NCBI RefSeq assembly: GCF_905220705.1
Contig: NZ_CAJNAT010000042.1
Coordinates: 1-53,750 of the forward strand
Direction of reading: 5' to 3'
Source: Paraburkholderia domus
GTDB taxonomy: Bacteria; Pseudomonadota; Gammaproteobacteria; Burkholderiales; Burkholderiaceae
Length of the DNA stretch: 53,750 nt
This document shows, in pieces, positions 7,295 through 16,376 of this stretch. Position 1 is the stretch's first letter. Each line of letters starts with the position of its first letter. The notes under the pieces are model-generated. The model made no database searches. It saw nothing but the letters and a program-made list of their open reading frames with translations, and had not been told where the DNA came from. The translations under genes and the position numbers were made by a program.

Positions 7295-9865
7295 TCACTT
7301 GCTGCTGCCCTCAGCCCTCCGCGCTCTCCCCCTCCGATAGCGCCACACCCCGACACCAATCACACCCGCTGCAAGCAGCAACCCGATCAGCGCCACGCGC
7401 TTCTTATTGCGTCCCGCATCGCGCTTCACGTTGTGCCACGCCTGCATATAAGTGAACGTCGCTGCGGCCTGGAAATCCGGTTCCGGGCACAGCGTGCCGA
7501 ACGGGCCACCAAAGTCGACGTAAGCCCCCTCCTTGATATAGCGCCGATAAAAACCACGCGCACGCGCCGGGTCGTCGTTGCGCATCCAGTCCGTCCCGCG
7601 GCATAGCACGGCAGCGAATGCCTGCGAGCGCGGCGGCAACCCATCCGCCGCTTTGACGATGTAGTCGGCGGCGATCTCGCGGTAGTGAAAACGCGTCAGT
7701 GGGTTGCTCTCGCTGGCCGCATAGCGGCGCTTCTCGTCGACGGTCACGAACGGTCCAGCCAGCTCCACCTCGGCGCGCGCCGCCGGCGTGTCCGGTACGG
7801 TAGCCGCACTAGCCGCGCCAGGATCTGAAGCCCGATCCACGCGCGCGCTCACGACACCCGAGCGCCCCGATCCGCCTGCAAACGCACCGTCGATGTCGTG
7901 ATAATCCGGTCCTTGCTCGTAACCCATCAACTCCATACCGGACTGCTTCGCGAGCGTCGCCGCAGCGAACCATCCGCGCGCCCGGTTCGTGCGTGTCCAC
8001 GCGTGCTGCGCCTCGTCCAACGCTGCCGCGTAGTCGCGCGCCAACTTGCGAAGCTGCAATTGCTTGCGGATGGTGTGCCCACCTTCCCAACTGAAGGAGC
8101 CGTAGCGCGGATCGTCGTCGGCGGGGATATACGGTAGCGCTTCGTCGATCCGGCCGTCACGCACGAGGCGGCGCGCGAGCAGATAACGCAATGCATCGGC
8201 GGAGGTTTGATGCAGGGCATAGTAGGCATCCACGCCGGCATCGGACGATGGTGTCGGCGGCACCGCCGATGCAGGGACGCGCGAATCCACGAAGCGCTTC
8301 AGCTCGTCCGTGGTGAGCACACGTTCCGCGATGTAGGCCATGTCGCTGCCATAAGCGACATCGGAGACGGAGTCGTCATTCACGCCGATGCTGTCCTGTC
8401 GCGACGCCGCATCAAACAGGTAGCCGAGCGCCTCGACGTACTGCCCGCGCGACAGCGTCAGCACCGCCTGTTCGCCCTTGATCAGCTGAGCGCCGGCAGG
8501 TTCGACGCTCGAATCGGCGACTGGGAAACCTTTGGAGGCCTGTGCATAGGCCTCAACGGCAGCGGCTGTATCGCCGCGGCGCAAGGCGAGCTTTGCGCTC
8601 ACCCAGCTTGCGAGCGTGCTGTGTTCACGCGCCACTAGCTCACTGGCGAAGTCGTAGCGGCCGACTCGATAGGCCAGCGCGGCGAGACGATCAGCGCCTG
8701 CCACATGATCGATGCCACGTTGCCGGATCGCCTCGACCAGAGACACTAACGAAGGGTTCGATTTGGTGCCCTTGTCGCCGCGAGCGGCATCGGCATAGCC
8801 GGTCGGCCCGTAACTGTTGTCGTAGCCGCCGTAGTATTCGAACGCGCTCTCCGGACGGTCCCTGACGATGTCGCCTTCACGCGCGAGTGCGTAGGACACC
8901 AGCAGGCGTTGTGCGACCGGATCGTCGATCAGTGACGCGACGCGCGCCTTGTCGGCCAGCACCCACGCCGCGATGAAGCGCAGGGATTGCAAGCCGCTGT
9001 TGCCACCGCGTGCCGCCTGCTGCGCGTAGAGGCCGATAGCCTGCTTCAGATTCACCGGCGCGATTGCCGCCGCGCACGGTGTGTCGTTCAGGAAGCTGCG
9101 GTAGTCGCACTGCTTGCCGGTCTTCTCGTTGTGTAGATAGGTGAGTGCTTCGTCGCCGAAGCTGGCTACCGCGAGGCCTTCCGGATCGGCGGCGCCGTTT
9201 GCCGCGAGCGTGCGCGGTCTTGCGTAGGCAGCCGGCAACGCTGCTGTGAGGGTGGCGCAAGCGTCGCCGCCGGTGCAGTCGTCCGCACGGGCTTGGGCGA
9301 TGGCCGCGAGTTCGGTTGCGGCGGCAACCGCGCGTGGCGCGCCGGTTGCGGCGGGCAATGCGAGGATCGCGTTGAGTCGCGTGGCTGCGCGGTTCAGTAG
9401 CGGTTCGTGTGCGGCGCAGGCGGATTGCGGCGCGGCGTCGGACGCTGCGGTGCTCGCGCAGCCCGCTAATGCATGCCCGAAATCGACGTCGGCGGCTGCA
9501 TAAAGCCGCTGCGCCTCCGGCACGCCTGTCCCCATTGCATAGGCTGCGTCACCATCGGCGGCCTTGGCCATTGCGGCGAGCGTCGCGATCTGTTCTGGCG
9601 AGAGACCTGCCAACACCGCCTTTGCGGAATCAACGGGCTGCTGCCCGGCCGGAACGCGCACGGCTTCCGGAGCCAGAAGATGGTCGCCGGGCGTCACGAG
9701 ACGCGACACCTCATACGCGAACGAATTGTTCGGCGTACCCGACAGCGTGCCCGCGCGATTGTCGAGCAATTGCAGCGGAAAAAACGGTCCGCACGCGTGG
9801 ACGATGACAGCGCCGGCCAACAACGCGACCCCGCCACCGAGCGCAAGATATTTACGGTTCAACAT
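7295..9865 (-). CDS. Large envelope protein with TPR-like repeats and C-terminal membrane anchor
   Basis: An 856-residue protein of no family I recognise. The N-terminus is a signal segment (MLNRKYLALGGGVALLAGAVIVHACG). The body is Ala-rich helical with TPR-like stretches (YRVGRYDFASELV, ALRRGDTAAAVEAYAQA, ARRLVRDGRIDEALPYI). The C-terminus has one hydrophobic helix (VALIGLLLAAGVIGVGVW) followed by an Arg-rich tail that should face the cytoplasm, so most of the protein would be periplasmic. The start was chosen at ATG 9865, which overlaps the DUF3142 stop by 14 bases; an upstream extension would lie wholly inside that gene. The operon context suggests an envelope assembly or surveillance role; the function is unknown. 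Confidence 0.8.
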   Translation of the reverse strand: MLNRKYLALGGGVALLAGAVIVHACGPFFPLQLLDNRAGTLSGTPNNSFAYEVSRLVTPGDHLLAPEAVRVPAGQQPVDSAKAVLAGLSPEQIATLAAMAKAADGDAAYAMGTGVPEAQRLYAAADVDFGHALAGCASTAASDAAPQSACAAHEPLLNRAATRLNAILALPAATGAPRAVAAATELAAIAQARADDCTGGDACATLTAALPAAYARPRTLAANGAADPEGLAVASFGDEALTYLHNEKTGKQCDYRSFLNDTPCAAAIAPVNLKQAIGLYAQQAARGGNSGLQSLRFIAAWVLADKARVASLIDDPVAQRLLVSYALAREGDIVRDRPESAFEYYGGYDNSYGPTGYADAARGDKGTKSNPSLVSLVEAIRQRGIDHVAGADRLAALAYRVGRYDFASELVAREHSTLASWVSAKLALRRGDTAAAVEAYAQASKGFPVADSSVEPAGAQLIKGEQAVLTLSRGQYVEALGYLFDAASRQDSIGVNDDSVSDVAYGSDMAYIAERVLTTDELKRFVDSRVPASAVPPTPSSDAGVDAYYALHQTSADALRYLLARRLVRDGRIDEALPYIPADDDPRYGSFSWEGGHTIRKQLQLRKLARDYAAALDEAQHAWTRTNRARGWFAAATLAKQSGMELMGYEQGPDYHDIDGAFAGGSGRSGVVSARVDRASDPGAASAATVPDTPAARAEVELAGPFVTVDEKRRYAASESNPLTRFHYREIAADYIVKAADGLPPRSQAFAAVLCRGTDWMRNDDPARARGFYRRYIKEGAYVDFGGPFGTLCPEPDFQAAATFTYMQAWHNVKRDAGRNKKRVALIGLLLAAGVIGVGVWRYRRGRARRAEGSSK

Positions 9866-11117
9866 GAACGGAGACCTTTTTGTAATCGGCTGCGCCGCAG
9901 CGAAGCCAACCGATATCGCGACGCATGCCCGCGTGCAGCAAACCGGGTTGAACGCGCCGCAGCAGCATGCCGCGCGCGTCATAGTCGAGTGCGTAGCCGT
10001 TGACGCCATCGGCGGCTTCGCATGAGGAATCGGTGCGCACGACGGCGGGCAATGGCGCGTCGATAGTGCCGCCACTGACGAGCGACACGTCAAAGAGTCC
10101 CGGTTGCTGCGCGCTCTTGCGCACGTCGGCGGCAATGGCGACGGTTAGCGGTGCACGCGTGAGCACGGCGCGCCAGGTGGCGAGACTCCAGGCGCGTTCG
10201 TCGGCGTCAGTGGGTAGGCGGAACCAGACGATACCCTTGAGTCCGGGCAACGCATGGCGTTCAATCTGCGTCACGAAAGCGCTGATCTGCTCCGGTTGCG
10301 CGACGAGTTCATGCGAGACACCTTGCGTGACGCCGTTCGCCAGCAACATCGGACGTTCGCTTTCGATACCGGCCACGCGGCCGTCGTCGCCCCATGTGAC
10401 GCGCGAGCCGTAAGTCGGCAACGCAACGCGCCACGGATGCTTCGTGCGTTGCGCGAATGCGCCCAGCCATGCGCGCGCCTGCGTCGGGTCGAACAGGCCT
10501 TGTGCCGGGTTCATGACCGCGTGCACTTGGAGGACGGATTCATCGGCTTGCGCCAGCAGCGCATCGAGCGCTGTGCTGTCCAGCCAGGCGGGCAAAGCGG
10601 TGATCGTCAGTTTGACGGTGGGATCGAGTTGCGCGCGTAAGGCGGCGAGGAAGCGCGTGTACGCAGCGAGCCTGGAGGTCGCGCAGTCGTGATCGATTTC
10701 GATGGCCGCGAGTGTGATGCCGTGCTGCTTCCAATCGGCGGCGAGTTCGACGATACGCGCGACCGGCAGCGCATTCAGATCGTCGAGTTGGCCGTCGATC
10801 CGGATGACGGCTGTTACTGGCGCATGCGCTGCGGTGAGCGTCGTCCAATCGGGCGAGACGATGGTCCAGTCGTTTTTGGTGTCTTTCTCTGCGGCGAGCA
10901 CATGCCACGTTTGAACGAAGCCGCGGCTGTATTCAAACGCGGATGTGACGGGCGGCGTCCATTTGCGTTGCCAGATATAGGCGTCGTTCGACAACGGTGT
11001 TGACGGCTTGCCGCAGGCGCCGACGAGCATCAGCACGAACACCAGCAGCGGCACGGCGCAAGCGGCGAGCGCGCCACGCACTTGCCGCCGCGCCGGTGCC
11101 GAACCGCCGTCATTCAT
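9852..11117 (-). CDS. DUF3142 lipoprotein
   Basis: A 421-residue protein with an N-terminal lipoprotein signal (hydrophobic VPLLVFVLMLVGAC, lipobox VGAC at about residue 35). The rest fits DUF3142, a TIM-barrel-like, glycosidase-related domain: VTAVIRIDGQLDD, AIEIDHDCATSRLAAY and KGIVWFRLP, with acidic residues at strand ends as in glycoside hydrolases. It is presumably anchored in an outer or inner membrane leaflet. It overlaps both neighbours (8 bases with the gene before, 14 with the gene after), strong evidence of coupled translation. The substrate is unknown. Confidence 0.85.
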   Translation of the reverse strand: MNDGGSAPARRQVRGALAACAVPLLVFVLMLVGACGKPSTPLSNDAYIWQRKWTPPVTSAFEYSRGFVQTWHVLAAEKDTKNDWTIVSPDWTTLTAAHAPVTAVIRIDGQLDDLNALPVARIVELAADWKQHGITLAAIEIDHDCATSRLAAYTRFLAALRAQLDPTVKLTITALPAWLDSTALDALLAQADESVLQVHAVMNPAQGLFDPTQARAWLGAFAQRTKHPWRVALPTYGSRVTWGDDGRVAGIESERPMLLANGVTQGVSHELVAQPEQISAFVTQIERHALPGLKGIVWFRLPTDADERAWSLATWRAVLTRAPLTVAIAADVRKSAQQPGLFDVSLVSGGTIDAPLPAVVRTDSSCEAADGVNGYALDYDARGMLLRRVQPGLLHAGMRRDIGWLRCGAADYKKVSVHVEP

Positions 11118-11862
11118 AGTGCAACGCTTTGGGTACGCGGTAAGCCGTGCCGTCGTATTCGAGCGTCGTAGTGTTGCGCTTCAACGGACGATCGGTCGAG
11201 ACGCAGTCGCTGCTCGTCTGCTTACTGACGCTTTCCTTCGACGTCTCGCCGACGCGCAGCGTCGCGTAGCCTGCGCTGCCGGCCGGACCGATCGCGAGCG
11301 TGCGCGTAGTGGCCGAGAACGTGCCGGCGCAATTGCCGTCCCATTCGCCGGAGTTGTTCTGGACACCCAGATTGTCGACCACGCGACGCAGCGTATGGCC
11401 GTCCAGCACATACAGGCTCAGCGCCTGGCCTTCGTACGGATTGACGCGCGACGCGCCCTCATAGCTCACGCGAACGCCGAATGCCCGCAATTGCGGGGTG
11501 AGTTGATAGCGAGCCGTGTCCAGATCGATTTGACTGAACCGGATCGCGTCTGAACTGATAGCCGCCGGTTCATATTCATGCGCGATGATTGCACCCGACT
11601 TGCTGTCGGCGACCAGCACTTCGAGGTCGTACTCGCCGCCGTCGTCCGTGTTGCCGGCTTTCGGCAATGCCTGCACAGCCAGCGTCAGCAAGGGGTCGGC
11701 TGGCCAGACTTTGCACGCGGCATGCTCGGTGTCGAGTTGACGGCCGGGGTGCAGGGTTTTCATCCACGTGGAAAGATGGGCCTGGCAGTCGGCATTGGCG
11801 TCAGTACCGGCGTGGGCGAACAAAGGCAGGCAGAGCACGGCGGAAGCGAGTAGTTTTTTCAT
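11110..11862 (-). CDS. Secreted protein of unknown function, first gene of envelope operon
   Basis: A 250-residue protein with a clean signal peptide (MKKLLASAVLCLPLFAHAG, cleavage after AHA). The mature part has five or six cysteines that could form disulfides and is predicted mainly beta. I do not recognise the family. It is the first of three leftward genes that overlap one another, so it should work with the DUF3142 lipoprotein and the large TPR-like membrane protein, probably in the periplasm. Confidence 0.8.
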   Translation of the reverse strand: MKKLLASAVLCLPLFAHAGTDANADCQAHLSTWMKTLHPGRQLDTEHAACKVWPADPLLTLAVQALPKAGNTDDGGEYDLEVLVADSKSGAIIAHEYEPAAISSDAIRFSQIDLDTARYQLTPQLRAFGVRVSYEGASRVNPYEGQALSLYVLDGHTLRRVVDNLGVQNNSGEWDGNCAGTFSATTRTLAIGPAGSAGYATLRVGETSKESVSKQTSSDCVSTDRPLKRNTTTLEYDGTAYRVPKALHYE

Positions 11863-11992
11863 TTTTCTCTTCGAGGTTTTTTTGCCAATGCGCGGCGCAT
11901 TTGCGGGTTCAACTGATCCGGCGGATTCTATGGTGCGCGCTGTTCGTTGTAAAACAATGACGAGAAAGAAATGCCGCGCCGTAAATATCTTA

Positions 11993-12023
11993 TTGACTTG
12001 GCCCCAGGGGCCGGCTCCATGAT
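11993..12023 (+). promoter_or_regulatory. MerR-type promoter with 19-bp spacer and palindromic operator
   Basis: TTGACT (-35, 11993-11998) and CATGAT (-10, 12018-12023) are separated by 19 bases, the overlong spacer typical of MerR-controlled promoters. Inside the spacer is the perfect dyad GGCCCC-A-GGGGCC (12000-12012). The MerR-like gene starts 30 bases downstream, so autoregulation is the simple reading. Confidence 0.75.
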
Positions 12024-12053
12024 TTGAGTGGTCAGCAAACGAAGAGGTGACTC

Positions 12054-13085
12054 ATGCGTTGTTCCGCCCCATTCTTGAGTGCGTCTGAAGCAGCCAGGCG
12101 GCTTGGCGTCTCTACCAAGGCCCTGCGACTCTACGAGCAGCGAGGTTTGGTGACGCCGGAGCGCACGACGGCCGGGTATCGCACCTATGGTCCCGACGAG
12201 ATGACGCGTGCTGCGGAGATTGTGGCCCTGCGCGCGCTTGGCCTCAGCCTCGCTCAAGTGGCACAAGTGCTGGAAGGTGACGCTCAGAGTTTGGAACCCG
12301 CCTTGGCTGCCCACGAAGCGACGCTTGAGGCTGGAATTCGTCAGCTCGTGGATACGATAGCCAAGGTCAGAGGGATTCGAGCGGGTCTCGCCCGAGGCCA
12401 GGCGCCTGCCGACGGAGAATTGGCACGCCTGCTCAACCCATCCGCTCAATTCAGCACGGCCTTTGACCTCCCTTGGCCTTGGGGTGGCGAACGGTTCGAA
12501 CTTCGCGACGTCCGACCGTTGACCTACATCATTGGCCCCTTGGGAAGCGGCAAGACACGGCTGGCTATGCGCTTGGCTGAGGAACTCCCCAACGCTGCCT
12601 TTCTGGGTCTTGATCGGGTAAAGGATGGGAATGTCACAGCCCGCTTGGAAGCCGATGCGGCGCTCAAATCGCGAGTCGATCAGACACTGGCTTGGCTCGT
12701 TGATGAAGGCGCAGCAGAATCGGACGCGCTAATCGCACTGCTAGTCGGTTTGGAGGCTGAAGGGCCAAACATCCTGGTCGTCGACCTGGTAGAGCAAGGG
12801 CTAGATCAGGCCACGCAGGAAGCTTTGATCATCCACCTTCGCCAACGCGCCAAGCTTGGTGCGCGTCCTTTGTTTCTGATGACGCGCTCTTCAGCGATCC
12901 TGGATCTGGCTGCAGTCGGACCTGATGAATCCATTATCCTGTGCCCAGCCAATCACAGTCCGCCCACTCTGGTCGCCCCCTATCCGGGAGCGCTGGGCTA
13001 CGAGGCCGTAGCGACCTGTTTAGCCTCGCCGGAAGTTCGAGCGCGGACGGTAGGCATGATCGCCTGGCGTCCTCAAGCAGCGTAA
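12054..13085 (+). CDS. MerR-family regulator fused to a P-loop NTPase domain
   Basis: A 343-residue protein. Residues 8-75 form a MerR winged helix (LSASEAARRLGVSTKALRLYEQRGL). A helical linker follows to about 130. In place of a small ligand pocket there is a P-loop domain with Walker A GPLGSGKT (161-168), a Walker B-like strand (NILVVDLVEQ, around 246-255) and a later FLMTRSSAIL strand. This suggests nucleotide-dependent sensing or signalling; MerR proteins normally carry short effector domains. The ATG is preceded by AGAGGTGA. The promoter upstream has the 19-bp spacer expected for MerR control. No co-directional partner gene is adjacent. The domain call is firm; the signal is unknown. Confidence 0.85.
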   Translation: MRCSAPFLSASEAARRLGVSTKALRLYEQRGLVTPERTTAGYRTYGPDEMTRAAEIVALRALGLSLAQVAQVLEGDAQSLEPALAAHEATLEAGIRQLVDTIAKVRGIRAGLARGQAPADGELARLLNPSAQFSTAFDLPWPWGGERFELRDVRPLTYIIGPLGSGKTRLAMRLAEELPNAAFLGLDRVKDGNVTARLEADAALKSRVDQTLAWLVDEGAAESDALIALLVGLEAEGPNILVVDLVEQGLDQATQEALIIHLRQRAKLGARPLFLMTRSSAILDLAAVGPDESIILCPANHSPPTLVAPYPGALGYEAVATCLASPEVRARTVGMIAWRPQAA

Positions 13086-13130
13086 CTATTCACGCGTTCG
13101 TCGCAGGGTTCCTGAAGCGGACCATCTTGA

Positions 13131-13994
13131 TCAATCCCCCGCCGCCTCCGGCTCATGCGACGACAACCGCGCTTTCGCGTGCCGCATTTTTTCAAGCGTC
13201 TTGGGCCTCGCCTTCAACGCGACGCCAATCGCAAGCGCATCCATGATGCACAGGTGCACGAGCCGCGACACGCCCGGCGTATTCGGATCAATCGGACTCG
13301 GCACGCGCAGCAGTAGCGGAATATCAACGAGCCAGGCGAGCCGCGAGCCCACATTAGTCAACGCAATCGTAGTCGCGCCACGCTCTTTGGCGATCTGAAT
13401 ACTTTCATTCACTTCGACGCTGCGCCCCGAATGCGAAATCGCAAACGCCACATCGCCCGGCTCCATGAGGCCTGCGTATAGCCGCTGCAAATGACCATCG
13501 GTAAACGCCGTCGCCGCGATATCCAACCGCAAAAACCTTAAAGCCGCATCTTGCGCAACGAGTCCCGACCCCGAGCCCACGCCAAAGAAGAAAACCCGCC
13601 CCGCGCTCGACAGCGCCGCAATCGCGCTCTCAAACACCGCCGGATCCAACGCAGCACACGCATGCGTAATTCCATCGACGGCAGCCTCACCGACCTTACC
13701 CATCAACGTCTGCACATCATCATCACGGGCAACCGCCGTCGACGCATACGGCACCCCGCCCGCCACGCTCTGCGCCAGTTGCATCTTGAAGTCGCGCAGA
13801 CCATGCGCGCCGATCGCGCGGCAAAAGCGCGTGACGGAAGGCTCGGACACCTCCGCGCGCTGCGCGAGTTCGGTAATGCTCGCGCGCATCGCAAAGTCGA
13901 CGTCGCTCAGCACCATCTCGGCAACTTTGCGCTCGGCGGGCCGCAGATTGGCCAGCGCGCCGCGGATGTGGGGAATCAAGTTCGGTGCGGACAC
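13131..13994 (-). CDS. RpiR/MurR-family transcriptional regulator with SIS domain
   Basis: A 287-residue regulator: N-terminal RpiR-type helix-turn-helix (residues 5-75, SITELAQRAEVSEPSVTRFCRAIG) and a C-terminal sugar-isomerase (SIS) domain, about residues 120-265, with FFFGVGSGSGLVAQDAALRF and AISHSGRSVEV, which bind phosphorylated sugars. Translation starts at GTG with AAGGAA upstream. It is the last gene of the leftward arm of the sugar ABC locus (84 bases after the ATPase gene) and probably controls the divergent promoters at 16040-16376. Confidence 0.92.
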   Translation of the reverse strand: MSAPNLIPHIRGALANLRPAERKVAEMVLSDVDFAMRASITELAQRAEVSEPSVTRFCRAIGAHGLRDFKMQLAQSVAGGVPYASTAVARDDDVQTLMGKVGEAAVDGITHACAALDPAVFESAIAALSSAGRVFFFGVGSGSGLVAQDAALRFLRLDIAATAFTDGHLQRLYAGLMEPGDVAFAISHSGRSVEVNESIQIAKERGATTIALTNVGSRLAWLVDIPLLLRVPSPIDPNTPGVSRLVHLCIMDALAIGVALKARPKTLEKMRHAKARLSSHEPEAAGD

Positions 13995-14077
13995 CCGGTG
14001 TTCCTTAAGGGTTAGATGAATCCGCGTCGCGTCGCAGCTTCAATCAGCTTATTCAGCTTTAAAAGGCAACACGCGGT

Positions 14078-15160
14078 TCAGACCAGCCTGCGTCCACTCT
14101 CCGTATCGAACAGATGAATATGCTCGGCCGGCAAGCGCAGCGTCACGCGCTGACCGGGCTCGATTTTCGAGCGCTGGCGAGTCGTCACGCACCACGTGTT
14201 GCCGCCTATTTTCCCGTACAAATGGGTCTCGGCGCCAGTCGGCTCGACCACTTCGACTTCCATGGTGGCGTCCGGCGTTTGCGCCATGGTCTCGATGTGC
14301 TCCGGGCGTACCCCCAGCGTGATCTTCGCGCCGACCACCGCCGACGCCGGCGTCCCTTCCAGCACGATCTCGCCACCGTCCGCGAGTTTTAACGCGAAGC
14401 CTTGTCCTTGCGCCCGATTGACCAACACGCCTTCCGCGAAATTCATCGACGGCGAGCCGAGGAAGCTGGCGACGAACAGATTGGCCGGACGGTCGTACAG
14501 GTCGAGCGGGCGGCCGACCTGCTCGATCCGCCCCGCGTTCATCACGACGATGCGGTCGGCCATCGTCATCGCTTCGATCTGATCGTGCGTGACGTAGATC
14601 ACCGTATTCTTCAGACGTTGATGCAGTGCCTTGATTTCGGTGCGCATCTGGACGCGCAATTTGGCGTCGAGATTGGACAGCGGTTCGTCGAACAGGAACA
14701 ACGACGGCTCGCGAACCACCGCGCGGCCCATCGCCACGCGCTGACGTTGACCACCCGACAGCGCACGCGGCAAGCGATCCAGATAACTGCTGAGGTTCAG
14801 CATTTTCGCGGCGGCTTCGATCCGCGGCTTGAAACTCGCCGACGATTCCTTGCGAATCCGCGGCCCGAACGCGATGTTCTCGTAGACCGACAGATGCGGA
14901 TAAAGCGCGTAGCTCTGGAACACCATCGAGATATTGCGCTGCTGCGGCGGGAGCGTATTCGCGCGCGTGCCGCCGATCATCAGATCGCCGCCGCTGATTT
15001 CTTCGAGCCCCGCCACCATGCGCATCAGCGTGCTCTTGCCGCAACCCGACGGACCGACCAGCACGACGAACTCGCCGTCGTCGATGTTGAGATCGATGCC
15101 GTGCACCACTTGCGTGTCGCCATAGCGTTTGAAAATGCCGCTTAGTTGCACTGCTGCCAT
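14078..15160 (-). CDS. Sugar ABC transporter ATP-binding protein (UgpC/MalK type)
   Basis: A 360-residue ATPase of the carbohydrate uptake CUT1 class. Walker A is GPSGCGKST (about 37-45), the Q-loop VFQSYALYPHLS, the signature LSGGQRQRVAMGRA (about 134-147), Walker B LFLFDEPLSNLDA and the H-loop VTHD. A C-terminal TOBE/OB regulatory domain (about 235-355) has LGVRPEHI. It energises the permease pair encoded at 17764-19502 on the other arm. The ATG lies 105 bases behind the SDR gene. Separation of the ATPase from the permeases in a divergent locus is common in Burkholderia. Confidence 0.95.
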   Translation of the reverse strand: MAAVQLSGIFKRYGDTQVVHGIDLNIDDGEFVVLVGPSGCGKSTLMRMVAGLEEISGGDLMIGGTRANTLPPQQRNISMVFQSYALYPHLSVYENIAFGPRIRKESSASFKPRIEAAAKMLNLSSYLDRLPRALSGGQRQRVAMGRAVVREPSLFLFDEPLSNLDAKLRVQMRTEIKALHQRLKNTVIYVTHDQIEAMTMADRIVVMNAGRIEQVGRPLDLYDRPANLFVASFLGSPSMNFAEGVLVNRAQGQGFALKLADGGEIVLEGTPASAVVGAKITLGVRPEHIETMAQTPDATMEVEVVEPTGAETHLYGKIGGNTWCVTTRQRSKIEPGQRVTLRLPAEHIHLFDTESGRRLV

Positions 15161-15265
15161 GCTGTCCTCATCGTCGTGCTGTCATGCGGACGTGCTGCCT
15201 TGCTTCATCAAGCAAAAACACGCCGCGCTATCGGGTCAAAGCAGTTCAAAGCGAATCCAATCCAT

Positions 15266-16039
15266 TCAAAGCGATTCGAGCGTCAGTTCTTCCGCCATCA
15301 AACGGTTGCCGGCCATCAGTCCACCGTCGACCGGCAACGCGACGCCGGTAATCACACGCGCCATCGGCGATGAGAGGAACAGCACCGCATCGGCAATGTC
15401 GTCCGGTGTCGCGAAGTCGCGCAACGGGTACCACTTCTTCAGATCCTCGAAGACCTGCGGATTCTTGTCGACGCGCGCCTGCCACGCCTGCGTCTTCACC
15501 GTGCCCGGACAGACGATGTTCGCGCGAATCCCATAACGGCCGAGTTCGATCGCCAGCGCTTTCGTGTAGCTGATGAGCCCCGCCTTCGCCGCGCTGTACG
15601 CCGGATGCCCGAGCGCGGCCATGCCGTTCACCGAGCCGATCAGCACCAGCACGCCCTTCTGCCGTTCGATCATCGACGCGCGCACCGCTTCCACCGTGTG
15701 ATAGGTGCCGTTCAGATTCAGATGGATGTCGCGCTGCCAACTGGCGGCATCCGTCGTGGCGAGCGTCAAACCTTTAGCGGCACCCGCGTTAGCGACCAGC
15801 ACGTCCACCGGACCACGCGTCTTGACCGCTTCGGCCACGGCTTGCTGCACTGCGGCAGCGTCACCGAGGTCGACCGCGATCGGCGTGACATTCGTCTCGC
15901 CGAGTTGCGTCACCAATCCGTGAAGCGCGACCGCGTCGACATCAAGCGCCAGCACGGTATCGCCCTGCTCCACGAAGCGCTTGCACAACACGCTGCCGAT
16001 ACCGCCGCAAGCGCCCGTCACCAACACCACACGATTCAT
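15266..16039 (-). CDS. Short-chain dehydrogenase/reductase
   Basis: A 257-residue classical SDR. The NAD(P)-binding glycine motif TGACGGIG is at residues 8-15, ANAG at about 87-90, the catalytic Ser in GSVNGMAALG, and the catalytic YxxxK in YSAAKAG. The C-terminal PVDGG motif is present. Probable reaction: NAD(P)-dependent oxidation of a sugar or polyol brought in by the neighbouring ABC transporter; the exact substrate is not readable. It is the first gene of the leftward arm, divergent from the binding-protein gene. Confidence 0.92.
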   Translation of the reverse strand: MNRVVLVTGACGGIGSVLCKRFVEQGDTVLALDVDAVALHGLVTQLGETNVTPIAVDLGDAAAVQQAVAEAVKTRGPVDVLVANAGAAKGLTLATTDAASWQRDIHLNLNGTYHTVEAVRASMIERQKGVLVLIGSVNGMAALGHPAYSAAKAGLISYTKALAIELGRYGIRANIVCPGTVKTQAWQARVDKNPQVFEDLKKWYPLRDFATPDDIADAVLFLSSPMARVITGVALPVDGGLMAGNRLMAEELTLESL

Positions 16040-16222
16040 GTCTGCCCTCGCTCCTCAACCCCGTTGCAGCACCGGTTTAGCGTGTAAATTTCCTACAAAA
16101 CCGGCATCGAACAGTTGTCTAGTCATCCCGAAGATTGGGTATCCGTGACTTCGCGTTATGCAGAATACCCCTGCTTTACAGCATCTTATGCACAAAACTG
16201 GCCGAGAAAAAATATGGCAGAC

Positions 16223-16254
16223 CCTACGTGACAAGCTATTTTGCGTCATGTAGG
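16223..16254. promoter_or_regulatory. Candidate RpiR operator in the divergent promoter region
   Basis: An inverted repeat CCTACGTGAC-N12-GTCATGTAGG (9 of 10 positions match) lies in the gap between the SDR gene and the binding-protein gene (16040-16376), the only large intergenic space of the locus. A direct repeat of TTATGCA also occurs further left in the gap. The sugar-responsive RpiR protein encoded in the same locus is the obvious candidate ligand; this is inference. Confidence 0.6.
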
Positions 16255-16376
16255 ATTTTTTCAAACAATTTAACCCAAAGCGGCCGGCGACGGCAGCAGA
16301 CCACCCCCCACCATCGTTGGATGGGACCGGAGCCAGTGCCAAAGCGCTAACTCCGATCGACACAGGAGAGAGAGAA

